Source: an uncultured Stenotrophomonas sp.
GTDB lineage: Bacteria; Pseudomonadota; Gammaproteobacteria; Xanthomonadales; Xanthomonadaceae
DNA: 64,000 nucleotides
NCBI RefSeq assembly: GCF_913778665.1
Contig: NZ_CAJYVQ010000011.1
Location: forward strand, 124,001-188,000
Direction: 5' to 3'
Under the pieces are notes generated by a model that did no database searches, was not told the origin of the DNA, and saw only the letters and a program-made list of their open reading frames with translations. Below, one piece after another: positions 8,079 to 16,019 of this stretch. Every line of letters starts with the position of its first letter. Positions within the stretch are counted from its first letter, which is position 1. Both the position numbers and the translations under genes were made by a program.

Positions 8079-8104
8079 CAAGGTAGAACGATCGTTCTAC
8101 CTTG
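8079..8104. promoter_or_regulatory. perfect 26-bp palindrome, TetR operator
   Basis: Half-site CAAGGTAGAACGA at 8079-8091 is followed directly by its exact reverse complement (to 8104). Size and symmetry match TetR operators. It lies between the divergent tetR and hydrolase genes, 6 bp from the tetR start codon. Confidence 0.8.
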
Positions 8105-8241
8105 TCAACCGGCGATGGCACGTTGCACGTCCGCGCACGTCAGCGCAGGACGATCTATCAAGAAATCCGGACGGTTCATCACCCGGACGCCTGATTGCAG
8201 GCGCAAAGTACGTTTCACCGCCCACCCATGAGAGTCCTCGC

Positions 8242-9195
8242 ATGAATACCTTCGCCCGTTCCTTGGCCATTGCCACGCTCGCCCTTTCGGTTCAGGCCGG
8301 CCTGCCCGCGCTGGCTGCCGAACCGTCCAAGCCGGCGGCCATTACCAGCATCACGCGTACGGCCAGTTACATCACCACCACCGATGGCGTGCAGCTCTAC
8401 TACAAGGACTGGGGCCCGAAGGACGGCCCGGTCGTCACCTTCAGCCACGGCTGGCCGTTGAACTCGGACAGCTGGGAATCGCAGATGATCTTCCTGGCTG
8501 ACCACGGCTACCGCGTCATTGCGCATGACCGTCGTGGCCACGGTCGTTCCAGCCAGCCGTGGGAGGGCAACGACATGGATCACTATGCCGATGACCTGGC
8601 CACGGTGATCAACACGCTCGACCTGCATGAGGTGACGCTGGTGGGCTTCTCTACCGGCGGCGGTGAAGTGGCCCGCTACATCGGCCGCCATGGCACCAGC
8701 CGCGTGAAGAAGGCGGTGCTGATCAGCTCGGTGCCGCCGTTCATGCTGAAGACCGCCGACAACCCCGACGGCCTGCCGATTGAAGTGTTCGATGGCATCC
8801 GCAAAGCACAGATGGAGAACCGCGCCCAGCTGTACAAGGACATCCCCTCGGGCCCGTTCTACGGCTTCAACCGCCCGGGCGCGAAGGTGTCGCAGACGCT
8901 GATCGACGCGTGGTGGGCGCAGGGCATGCAGGGCGGCCACAAGAACACCTACGATTCGATCGCCGCGTTCTCGGCCACCGATTTCCGCGCGGACCTGAAG
9001 AAGTTCGATGTACCCACCCTGGTGATCCACGGTGACGACGATCAGATCGTGCCAATCGACATCTCCGGCCGCCAATCGGCAAAGCTCATCAAAGGCGCCA
9101 GGCTGATTGTCTACCAGGGGGCGCCGCACGGCCTGACCGATACCCACAAGGACAAGGTCAACCAGGACCTGCTGACCTTCCTGCAGGAAAAATGA
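8242..9195 (+). CDS. exported alpha/beta hydrolase (non-haem haloperoxidase-like)
   Basis: 317 residues with a signal peptide ([20 protein letters not shown], cleavage near LALAA-E). The catalytic triad is readable: nucleophile Ser in GFSTGGGE, Asp in HGDDDQIVP and His in APHGL; the oxyanion [10 protein letters not shown] and HDRRGHGRS segments are typical of cofactor-free chloroperoxidase/esterase relatives. Export is unusual among these, which are mostly cytoplasmic. It is divergent from tetR and probably controlled by the palindrome. A five-codon frame (8228-8245) ends on top of the start codon in an ATGA overlap. Confidence 0.88.
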   Translation: MNTFARSLAIATLALSVQAGLPALAAEPSKPAAITSITRTASYITTTDGVQLYYKDWGPKDGPVVTFSHGWPLNSDSWESQMIFLADHGYRVIAHDRRGHGRSSQPWEGNDMDHYADDLATVINTLDLHEVTLVGFSTGGGEVARYIGRHGTSRVKKAVLISSVPPFMLKTADNPDGLPIEVFDGIRKAQMENRAQLYKDIPSGPFYGFNRPGAKVSQTLIDAWWAQGMQGGHKNTYDSIAAFSATDFRADLKKFDVPTLVIHGDDDQIVPIDISGRQSAKLIKGARLIVYQGAPHGLTDTHKDKVNQDLLTFLQEK

Positions 9196-9201
9196 GCGAC
9201 C

Positions 9202-9226
9202 GGGCTCCGTTGTGATGGCGGAGCCC
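9202..9226 (+). terminator. hairpin after hydrolase gene
   Basis: GGGCTCCG (9202-9209) pairs with CGGAGCCC (9219-9226), starting 7 bp past the hydrolase stop. No strong T-run follows, so efficiency is uncertain. Confidence 0.5.
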
Positions 9227-9430
9227 CTCCTGCCCACAAGCAGGACCGGCACCGGATGAGCGCCGATTGCCCGCTAATACACGGTTGCGGCCGTGGAATT
9301 TCAGGCCAACCATGGAGCGCGGCGTGCACCTTGATGAAGGGTTAACCTCCAGCAGAGGACACTGCGCTCTCACGGCTCTTCTCCGGCGCAGAATCCTTTG
9401 CTCCCGTGTCCAGCCCCAGACGACACGGCC

Positions 9431-9742
9431 ATGCATCCTCCCAATGCCTTCCGGATCCACACGATCCAGCCCCTTCTTGCGCGCAATGGCGCCATCGTCC
9501 GCCTCGATCAGTTGCGATCCACCTGCAAGAGCTGCGGCTTGCGCTCATCAATGACTCGGGACGAGGGCATCAAGACGAGTCCGTTGGGCACGACGCTCAC
9601 GTGCCCCGCGTGCGGTGCCACCGGGCTGATGGACGAGGTGGAGATATGGCACCACTGGCTCGAACAGTGCCGGCGTGAGCAGATGCTGGCGCTCTTCGAT
9701 CCCGCACCTGACGAACCACTGGAGCCTGGTGTCCCCGAATGA
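9431..9742 (+). CDS. small two-CxxC (zinc-ribbon-like) protein, paralogue 1
   Basis: 103 residues. It has two CxxC knuckles, CKSC at 32-35 and CPAC at 58-61, preceded by a short beta-rich N-terminus, the same layout as the proteins at 13141, 41362 and 41699. The spacing suggests a zinc ribbon for binding nucleic acid or protein. This copy lacks the QxxxxARL tail motif of the others and instead has an aromatic, charged tail (IWHHWLEQCRREQM). No BLUF gene is adjacent. No named family is recognised. Confidence 0.7.
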   Translation: MHPPNAFRIHTIQPLLARNGAIVRLDQLRSTCKSCGLRSSMTRDEGIKTSPLGTTLTCPACGATGLMDEVEIWHHWLEQCRREQMLALFDPAPDEPLEPGVPE

Positions 9743-9767
9743 GAGCGGCTGTCATGGACTGTTGGGC

Positions 9768-9783
9768 CGGCGCCTCAGCGCCG
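9768..9783. terminator. short bidirectional hairpin
   Basis: CGGCGC-CTCA-GCGCCG lies between the convergent stops at 9742 and 9788 and could end transcription from both sides. Confidence 0.45.
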
Positions 9784-9787
9784 CGCC

Positions 9788-10087
9788 TCAACCGTCGCCG
9801 GGGTGACGCCCTGCCAGGCTACCCATCGTGAAGGCGTAGCCCGCCTCCTCCAGCAGCGCCCTCATGCGCAGCTCCACGCGCCGGGGGGAAAGCAGGCTGT
9901 TGGGCGCGTACAGGGCATAGACGTAGCCGGCGCCGTCAATGATCTCGCGGCGCACGGCGCAGTCGTTGGATTCTGCCGCCTCAGACCAGACAGACATCAA
10001 CCTGGCGGGGCTGATGGACTGCCCGTTGCGAAGGCGAAAGAACAGCCAGCGCACTCCCAGGGACTGGGCCGGATTCAACCTAGCCAC
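9788..10087 (-). CDS. small hypothetical protein
   Basis: 99 residues from GTG 10087, with GGAGG 6 nt upstream. Mixed alpha/beta composition (VRWLFFRLRNGQSISPARLM, REIIDGAGYVYALYAP, RVELRMRALLEEAGYAF). No family is recognised. It overlaps the end of the 10075-10290 gene by 13 bp, so the two are translationally coupled. Confidence 0.6.
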   Translation of the reverse strand: MARLNPAQSLGVRWLFFRLRNGQSISPARLMSVWSEAAESNDCAVRREIIDGAGYVYALYAPNSLLSPRRVELRMRALLEEAGYAFTMGSLAGRHPGDG

Positions 10088-10290
10088 TGCGAGCCTCCAA
10101 TGCGCCGGAAAAGATCCCTGAGAACCTCAGGATCCAATCGTGGATGCTCGTCTTTTGAAGATCGCGGAAGATCGATGCGCGTAGCGCCCTTCACGAGTGC
10201 AGGCAGATCGGATTGAAGGTCGATCCACCAGCCTGTAGGCAGCCGGAGCCCCGTGCCCGTTCTATCGTAAATGCAGATCGGAAAAGTCAT
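10075..10290 (-). CDS. small hypothetical protein
   Basis: 71 residues starting MTFPICIYDRTG, with AGGAG upstream of the ATG. It contains LPTGWWIDLQSDLPALVKGA and an acidic/basic C-terminal half. No family is recognised. It is the first gene of a two-gene unit with 9788-10087. Confidence 0.55.
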   Translation of the reverse strand: MTFPICIYDRTGTGLRLPTGWWIDLQSDLPALVKGATRIDLPRSSKDEHPRLDPEVLRDLFRRIGGSQWLG

Positions 10291-10350
10291 TGCGTTGCTC
10301 CTGGATGACCCGAGCATACGCTTGCGCGATGTCAGGTCCGGATGCGACGC

Positions 10351-10620
10351 CTAGGAAGATGCGGCATCGGCGCGCTTTGCGCATTCGAAAACGTGTGCTT
10401 CGTCCTGCTGGACCCTGCGGAACGATTCCAGCCAGCCGAACGCGGCGCCACGATTGTGAATCGTGTCGCCGAGCCTTTCTGTCAAGCACCGTGCGCACTC
10501 CATCCCGCCAGGGCTGGGCGCGCGGCAGCAACGGCATTGCGCCATTGTTGTGGTTTTCTCCGGGCGGCACTGGTACATGATCTTGGTCATCAGGCTGATC
10601 GCCTGGCTTTGCGAGGACAT
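10351..10620 (-). CDS. small two-CxxC hypothetical protein
   Basis: Up to 89 residues starting MSSQSQAISLMTKI. It contains CRCC and CARC knuckles about 13 residues apart (QCRCCRAPSPGGMECARC), a compact potential metal site unlike the wider spacing of the paralogue family at 9431. Start choice is uncertain: Met at 10590 or 10545 is also possible. No family is recognised. Confidence 0.45.
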   Translation of the reverse strand: MSSQSQAISLMTKIMYQCRPEKTTTMAQCRCCRAPSPGGMECARCLTERLGDTIHNRGAAFGWLESFRRVQQDEAHVFECAKRADAASS

Positions 10621-10678
10621 GCGCGCTCCCTGTCTGCTGCGCGGAAGCAGCCGCGCGGCGCGCGGCTCCTCCTGTTCC

Positions 10679-10894
10679 TCAGCGGCGCGTATCGCCGCCG
10701 AGACCGCCCTTTTTCTCGTCCGCTGGCCTCGCGCTCTCGCGATCCTTGTTGTCCTGCTGCTGTTGCTGCCCTTGCTTGCCAGGCTCCTTCCCGCCGGGTT
10801 CGCTCCACTCGAGCTGCTCCTCCTGCGTGGGGTGTTCTGCTTCAGAGGAAGCGTTGGAGCGGTCATTCCTGTTCTGTTCGGGAGCGCTGTTCAT
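10679..10894 (-). CDS. small hydrophilic, probably disordered protein
   Basis: 71 residues starting MNSAPEQNRNDRSN, with GGAGA upstream. It is almost entirely charged and polar (Glu, Gln, Asn, Lys), including a run of five Gln, with no hydrophobic core. Composition resembles general-stress or desiccation-type hydrophilins. Function unknown. Confidence 0.65.
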   Translation of the reverse strand: MNSAPEQNRNDRSNASSEAEHPTQEEQLEWSEPGGKEPGKQGQQQQQDNKDRESARPADEKKGGLGGDTRR

Positions 10895-11047
10895 TTCGAT
10901 TCTCCGTGGCAGCAAGTCCGCTGCCGATTGACTGTGGGCGTATTGTTGTTACGGGAACGTACGGAAAGGTGCCCCATATGAACAACGGTCATGAACAGGC
11001 CCGCGGCAACAAGCGTGTACAGTGGGGTTTCGAAAAGGGGGAACGCC

Positions 11048-11329
11048 ATGATCCATGGAAGAAGCGAGCACGTTGTGGACGTAGAGCGTGAACTGGCCCA
11101 TTGGAAAGCCGCGTTCAACCTGGGCACCCTGCCCGCGATGAGCTTCCGATATGAAGTGGCGCGGGTTATCCGGCTTGCCTGCGATATCTATGTGAGAGAT
11201 CCGCACGGCGCCCGGTCGGCATGGATCGACGATCTGCAGGGCAGGCTTGCGAAGCGATCGAGCCTGCGCGGCCATCCGGGCGCAGCAGAGATTGCCGATC
11301 GGTGCTGGTCGCTGCCTGGCTGCGCCTAG
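11048..11329 (+). CDS. small hypothetical protein
   Basis: 93 residues starting MIHGRSEHVVDVE, with AAGGGGG upstream. The core is helical and conserved-looking (RELAHWKAAFNLGTLPAMSF, YEVARVIRLACDIYVRDPHG). No domain is recognised. It is convergent with, and overlaps by four bases, the gene at 11326-11634. Confidence 0.65.
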   Translation: MIHGRSEHVVDVERELAHWKAAFNLGTLPAMSFRYEVARVIRLACDIYVRDPHGARSAWIDDLQGRLAKRSSLRGHPGAAEIADRCWSLPGCA

Positions 11330-11634
11330 GTGCAGCTGGCTGCGTGATTCCGCTCGCGCATCAGCTCATCATTCAGTAGGTGGACAATGGACACCACCGC
11401 GTCGGCAAGTCCACGGGAATCGCTTACGGATCCGTAGAAGTAGATCCTCGCGCCTTCAATGCGAACATTCGCCAGCTGGAGCTGGGACGCCAGGGCGCTG
11501 CACTTGATGAGGAACATCTCTGTCCAGCGGGCGCCGGGCGCCAGATCCAGCAGCGCGGTGATGGCCTCGTCGCTGGATGCGTCTACACGCTCATGCAGCA
11601 ACGGGACATCGAAGCCGACGATTCTTGGGAGCAT
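11326..11634 (-). CDS. small hypothetical protein
   Basis: 102 residues starting MLPRIVGFDVPLLHERVD, with AGGTGA upstream. It has an alternating alpha/beta pattern (VRIEGARIYFYGSVSDS, GLADAVVSIVHLLNDEL). No family is recognised. The 3' end overlaps the convergent neighbour by 4 bp. Confidence 0.6.
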   Translation of the reverse strand: MLPRIVGFDVPLLHERVDASSDEAITALLDLAPGARWTEMFLIKCSALASQLQLANVRIEGARIYFYGSVSDSRGLADAVVSIVHLLNDELMRERNHAASCT

Positions 11635-11970
11635 GGAAGCGTTCACCTGTGCATCCTCTCGCTGATGGGCGCTGCGAGCACTGGCCACAGTACAACAGAA
11701 TGAGTCAGCCCCACATGGGATGGTGTCAGCTGGCCTGCCCCAGCTGCAGCAGCGTGTCCGCGTCCGGCGCATGAAAACCCCTGCTGGGCTCATCCATCAC
11801 ATGCGCCTGGCGCCAAGCCCGCGACGCGGACCGCGCCACACTCCTGGAGTGTTAGCTTGCATTGCCGGAGGGTTTGACACGACTTTGCCGCACTTTTGAT
11901 GACGCCGCCCACGGCGCACTTCCTGGCTGGGCGCGCCCCCCGAACCGTGGCGGTGTACTTGGAGACGCAC

Positions 11971-12382
11971 CGTGCAACGAGATCAGAAAGACCTTCCCCG
12001 CCCGGACCCAGAAGCGCAGCCCCCCGATCCTGCCAGTCCGCTGCGGTCATATCTTCACAACCACCGCAATCATGACGAAGCGCTGCGGAAACTCTCCCCG
12101 GCAGTGGCCCGATCGCTCCCTTCGTCGCGGCGCCAACGCCAGAAGAGCAGGCCAAACGCCTTGGGGACCGGGTCAGGCTGCCAGACCGCCGTACAGACGA
12201 GGAGGCCGCAGGAGGTGACGAGAGATCCGCCGGGGCTTCGCCCGTATCGTGGCCGCGACGGCGCGCTTGTCCGGCAGCCTGGGGGCATTTGTTGCGGCGC
12301 TGGCGGTGACCATCACCTGGGTCGCAAGCCCAAGAAGGAGCGCTGCATGCCCTGCGATGGGGATGCGGCCGCCGAAGCCTGA
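11971..12382 (+). pseudogene. frameshifted remnant of a membrane-anchored protein
   Basis: Coding-like peptide stretches lie in three successive frames: from GTG 11971 (VQRDQKDLPRPDPEAQ), then GPIAPFVAAPTPEEQAKRLG and RLPDRRTDEEAAGG in a second frame, then RLSGSLGAFVAALAVTITWV, a transmembrane helix, in a third. Two frameshifts in a gene for a small single-helix membrane protein would explain this. A TTGACA-like box lies at 11872. No family is named with confidence. Confidence 0.35.
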
Positions 12383-12503
12383 GGGTCACCGCCCGCGCGC
12401 TAGCGCCGGTGGGGCGGAAAAGCGACTGGCATGGCCCGGACAGCCACGTGCTCTCGTGGCCAATCCACCGATGCGCGACCACCCAGGCCGCCAAGCCGGT
12501 GCA

Positions 12504-12953
12504 TTACGCGGCGACGGCATAGGGCTTCACCAGCCTGGCAAGGATATCCATCGCCGTTACGGCTGTCGCATCGTCACCGCTGTGCTGGGCAAACCCGGAC
12601 CAGTCCGCGCAGGCAAGTCGTTTCAACTCCTCCGGCTGCGTCGGCAACCAGCGCATCGGCCAGAACGGGAGCCGCCGGTTGCCCACCCTGCCGCGCTGCA
12701 ACTCGATGAGACCTGCGTGGCTGGAAGCACCCACCACTCGCGAGTACGCCACTCTCAAACCGTCTTCGGGCCCCTCCATGTACTGCAGGAACCGGGTGCC
12801 GTCGAACAGCAGCACACCTGTGACGCCGGCACTCCGGTTGAATCGGGCGGCGTCATCGACCAGATCGTCCAGCTTGCCGCTGCACAGGCCCAGCGGGTCT
12901 CCTGCAACGGCTGGGCCCGCTTCGCTCACGTATGCGACTGCCCTGATCGGCAT
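12504..12953 (-). CDS. BLUF-domain blue-light photoreceptor
   Basis: 149 residues. The first 100 are a BLUF domain, which binds FAD and switches its hydrogen-bond network on blue light. Photocycle residues are present: Tyr8 (VAYVS), Asn39 (FNRSAGVTG), Gln57 (FLQYMEGP) and the Trp98/Met100 pair (FWPM). The domain has a 7-residue insertion compared with the copy at 40750. The C-terminal 40 residues are helical with no output domain, so it is a short BLUF that signals through a partner. AGGAG precedes the ATG. It is divergent from the two-CxxC gene at 13141, 187 bp apart. Confidence 0.92.
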   Translation of the reverse strand: MPIRAVAYVSEAGPAVAGDPLGLCSGKLDDLVDDAARFNRSAGVTGVLLFDGTRFLQYMEGPEDGLRVAYSRVVGASSHAGLIELQRGRVGNRRLPFWPMRWLPTQPEELKRLACADWSGFAQHSGDDATAVTAMDILARLVKPYAVAA

Positions 12954-13140
12954 TTGGCTGCTCCTGTAGTGAATCCCCCAAGATTCCGTGCCGCTAGGAT
13001 AGGCCACCTGCGCCCCGGCGTTGTTCCCATCATGTGCATTTTGTGAATCCGTTGGGTTTGGGCCGACAAACGGCGTGCAATGCGGCCTCCGTGCAGGAGG
13101 GACCCCTTACGCTCGCGGCAGATGACTCAAGGCCCGCCCC

Positions 13141-13524
13141 ATGCCCCACACAGGCCTGTTGCATGCTCTGGAACTCGATGCCGCTACCGGTGTGAACTGC
13201 ATTGAATACGTCCGGCCGGTCCGCGTCCGGTGCAGCACCTGCGGTGGGATCACACGGACACCTGCAGGCCAACTGGGTGCAATACCCGGTGCTACGACGC
13301 TGATGTGTGGTGATTGCCCGTCGCGCCAGACTGTCGGCAACGCGCGCTTGGTCGGATGCGATGATGTATCGCCCAAGCCGGCGCGGTACCCTGACATTGA
13401 TGGGTCAGGTGGCTGCGAACTCCGCCCGCCGCTCGTGAAGATTGTGCGGAGTATTCGGGCGGGAATTCACATGCCGTCATCACCCAGCCCGCGCTTGGTC
13501 GCAACCGGGCGGGACCTACTCTGA
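13141..13524 (+). CDS. small two-CxxC protein, paralogue 2
   Basis: 127 residues. CSTC at 31-34 and CGDC at 56-59 with the tail motif RQTVGNARL align with the proteins at 41362 and 41699; the N-terminus MPHTGL is almost the same as MRHTGL of the latter. The segment after residue 75 has no counterpart in the relatives, so a 3' frameshift may have extended it. It is divergent from the BLUF gene at 12504-12953, repeating the arrangement at 41 kb. A zinc ribbon is the likeliest fold; function is unknown. Confidence 0.75.
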   Translation: MPHTGLLHALELDAATGVNCIEYVRPVRVRCSTCGGITRTPAGQLGAIPGATTLMCGDCPSRQTVGNARLVGCDDVSPKPARYPDIDGSGGCELRPPLVKIVRSIRAGIHMPSSPSPRLVATGRDLL

Positions 13525-13550
13525 GCGCTCCAGTCACAGCGGCGCCCAGC

Positions 13551-13895
13551 ATGGCTATCAAGACAGCGGAAGACTTGTTCATCCACGAACTCTCGGATAT
13601 CTACAGCGCCGAAAAGCAGCTGACCAAGGCCCTCCCGCGCCTGGCCCGTGCGGCCGAAAATCCGGATCTGGCCACAGCGTTTGAAACGTACCTGGAAGAA
13701 ACCCAGGGCCGGATCGAGCGCATCGACCAGGTGGTGGAGGTTCTCGGCATCCGTCTGAAGCGCATCAAGTGCGCGGCGATGGAAGGACTGGTAGAAGAAG
13801 GCAAGGACGTGATCGACAGCATCGACAAGGGCCCTGTGCGCGATGCCGCCCGGCGGGAACATCGGTTGGATGCGGTGCAGCGCCTTCCCGAATGA
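13551..13895 (+). pseudogene. truncated YciF-like ferritin-like (DUF892) gene
   Basis: The first 100 residues (MAIKTAEDLFIHELSDIYSA, EKQLTKALPRLARAAE, ETYLEETQGRIERIDQV) are a clear DUF892/YciF ferritin-like protein, normally about 165 residues and forming a diiron-type four-helix bundle linked to stress responses. After DSIDKGPVRDAA the frame runs into the reverse strand of the Mn-catalase remnant and stops at 13895. The second half of the bundle, including its ligands, is gone. A deletion near 13840-13855 explains the fusion. Confidence 0.85.
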
Positions 13896-14180
13896 CTTCA
13901 TGTGCGCGATCTCGCGCGTCATCAGGAAGCGCAGCGCGTCCTTGATGCCGGGGTCGTCGGTGACGTTGATCAGCCGCTCATACACCCCCGTGGCGCGCGC
14001 CTCGGCCGCCATGTCCGAGCGCAGATCGGCGGTAGGCTCCCGATCGAGTCGATGTAGGCGGCGGTCCACGGCACCCCGCTGGAATTGACCGGCGCCGGCC
14101 CGCCGCCATACAGGATCCGCTCGGTATGGCTGGTGCTGTTCTAGCCCAGCAGCCGCATATCCTCCAGCTCGGCAAGTCCT
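13838..14180 (-). pseudogene. Mn-containing catalase remnant
   Basis: Minus-strand peptides ERILYGGGPAPVNSSGVPWT, AAYIDSIGSLP, AAEARATGVYERLINVTDDP and ALRFLMTREIAHMKSFGKAL are the C-terminal half of a manganese catalase. The reading is broken by an in-frame TAG at 14141-14143 and a one-base deletion near 14030. The N-terminal half is missing, joined to the yciE remnant near 14180, and the 3' end is fused to yciF. The enzyme cannot be functional. Confidence 0.85.
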
Positions 14181-14525
14181 TCAGGCTGCGTTTTCGAATC
14201 CGAACGAGAGGCCCACGCTCTTGACCGGCTCGTCTTCCATCAGACGGGTGCCGGCCGCATGCAAGGTCGCAGTCAGGCTCGCCTAGAGCCCATTGGCGGT
14301 CGGCACGCTTCCGCCAAACGCTTCAATGAACTCGCGCAGCGAGGCCGCCTGCCCCTGTATCTCCTGGACGTGCTGGCCGATCCTTTCGGTGACGTGGGGA
14401 TAGTTTTCGATCCGCGAAGCCATGGCCTTCATCATGGTCTCCGCGTTCTGCTCCATGGCGTAGGCGTCCTGCAGCCACTTGAGCAGGCGCTCGATCAGAG
14501 CGTTGTTCCGGTCCGCAATTCCCAT
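14181..14525 (-). pseudogene. YciE-like ferritin-like (DUF892) remnant
   Basis: From ATG 14525, LLKWLQDAYAMEQNAETMMK and MASRIENYPHVTERIGQHVQ match the YciE branch of DUF892. An in-frame TAG at 14283-14285 interrupts it, and the same frame continues with MEDEPVKSVGLSFGFEN before being cut at about 14183. The last part of the bundle is absent. It lies directly upstream of the Mn-catalase remnant on the same strand. Confidence 0.8.
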
Positions 14526-14676
14526 CTCCGGTGCGGGGCGACATGCCGCGGGAGACCCTGGTGGGCCGCTGGCAATCACCGCCCTGCCGGCCGGTGTGAG
14601 CCCCCCAAAGGTAGAGGCTGCACGCAGCGGTGATGCGGCGATTGCATTGGCGGTCCGGGCCGGACCCGGGACGCTC

Positions 14677-15021
14677 TCAGCTTGCCAAGGCGTTGGACAT
14701 GCCCGCGTCGGCTGCAGGCCGCGGGCGCTTGGCGTTCGAGGCGTACGCACTCTCCGCCGCCATCACGGCCTGCAGTACCCGATGTTGAGCACGATGCCCG
14801 CCACCGTCGAAGCCCACGACATAGACGAAGCGCCCATCAAACTTGGCCTGTGCGCCTTCCATCGCGTCGTCGGCCAGCAGTGCCCGCTTCATTGACTTCA
14901 TCCAGGCCCGTTCAGGCGGGCGGTCCAGTTCCACAACGATGGCGGCACCGCCGCAGTCGAGCGGCATGCACTCGACACGCAGCACGCTTGGAGCGGCAGA
15001 ATCGGTTTCGCTTAGCGGCAT
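14677..15021 (-). CDS. hypothetical protein
   Basis: 114 residues starting MPLSETDSAAPSVLRVEC. The central part (GGAAIVVELDRPPERAWMKS, KFDGRFVYVVGFDGGG) looks like a small alpha/beta domain. The tail is basic and disordered. No family is recognised. It is divergent from the response regulator at 15228. Confidence 0.6.
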   Translation of the reverse strand: MPLSETDSAAPSVLRVECMPLDCGGAAIVVELDRPPERAWMKSMKRALLADDAMEGAQAKFDGRFVYVVGFDGGGHRAQHRVLQAVMAAESAYASNAKRPRPAADAGMSNALAS

Positions 15022-15227
15022 GACAGAAGCTCCGATGCAGGGGACGGCGGCAGTATCCACAGCGCGTGCCAAGACGCCGTCAACGAATCCAGACCGTCTT
15101 CCACCCACCCTCCACCCGGTGGGCGACGCGCTCGCAGGGGCTTCGCGCCGGCCTGACAATGCACACGCATGACGTTGATCTAGAACCGCCCAGAATTCAG
15201 TTCCCAAAACAAAACAGGCGTGCACGC

Positions 15228-15620
15228 ATGCAATCGGGAATCAGCCAGCGCAGATGCAAGCTGCTGCTGGTGGAAGACCAGCTTGACCTGGCTGCGCTCA
15301 TGGAACAGGCGCTCGAGGACGCAGGCGACCAGGTGACACATGCCTACAGCGTATTCGATGCTCTGGGGCTGCTGGAGAACCAGCGATTCGATGGCGCCGT
15401 GCTCGATGTCGAGCTACGCGACGGCGTAGTCTTTCCAGTGGCCGACCGCCTGACGGAACTCGGCATCCCGTTCCTGTTCGTTTCTGCGGTCTACGACCAG
15501 TTGGTGCCTCAGCGTCACCGTCGCGCCGCCTTCGTGGCGAAACCGTTCCACGTCGGTGAGTTGCAGGACACGGTTCAGCGCGTCCTGGGAGATGCCTGCG
15601 CGCAACCGCTCGCGCATTGA
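15228..15620 (+). CDS. single-domain response regulator
   Basis: 130 residues that are nearly all receiver domain: KLLLVEDQ with the acidic pair, phospho-acceptor Asp in GAVLDVELRDG, the Ser switch in LFVSAVYD and Lys in FVAKPFH. No DNA-binding or enzymatic output is present, so it works by protein contact, as stand-alone receivers such as CheY or phosphorelay carriers do. No kinase is adjacent; the closest in the window is the GAF histidine kinase at 22302. Confidence 0.9.
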   Translation: MQSGISQRRCKLLLVEDQLDLAALMEQALEDAGDQVTHAYSVFDALGLLENQRFDGAVLDVELRDGVVFPVADRLTELGIPFLFVSAVYDQLVPQRHRRAAFVAKPFHVGELQDTVQRVLGDACAQPLAH

Positions 15621-15744
15621 TTGCCATCGGGGTCAACTCAGTGGGGGGGGCGCCACCTGGCCCGGCCGGCGCAGCGCGCCGACGCGGAAAAGTCCATTCC
15701 AGTTGCCGCGCGCTACGCTGCGGATCTCGGAGGGATCGACCCAT

Positions 15745-16019
15745 AGCAGCTGCATCGATCAATAGGGAAAGAAGCGGCCGGAAACCCCCGCCCCGCCCCA
15801 GCTCAATCAGCTCGCGATGGTTGCGGGCACGTACACCACGTTGATGCTGTCTCCCGGTCCCTTGGTGTACCGGAGGAAAAGGAGCCGGTCATACAGAAGC
15901 ACGCCCGTAGCGCCGGCTTCAAAGTTGATGCGGGTGGCGGTCCTGGCGAGGTCATCTACATGGTCCATGGAATGCCCCGATATCGCCTCATCTGCGTAGG
16001 AGATCGCACGAAGGGGCAC
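15745..16019 (-). pseudogene. decayed BLUF photoreceptor gene
   Basis: It begins at GTG 16019 (AAGGA 8 nt upstream) and reads VPLRAISYADE, keeping Tyr8 and Asn32 of the BLUF numbering, but position 50 is Arg instead of the essential Gln (FLRYTKGP). The open frame stops at 15807. Beyond it homology to the copy at 40750 continues in other frames (ELIELGRG, then FPY-stop-SM where the copy has FPYWSM), showing at least two frameshifts and a Trp-to-stop change. The photocycle and the fold would both be lost. Confidence 0.8.

Noticed and set aside
12249-13046. Long plus-strand frame opposite the first BLUF gene
   Set aside because: Only its first ~40 codons look coding (remnant membrane helix); the rest is the antisense of a clearly real BLUF gene.
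15298-15762. Minus-strand frame opposite the single-domain response regulator
   Set aside because: Arg/Pro-rich shadow; the plus strand has a complete receiver domain.
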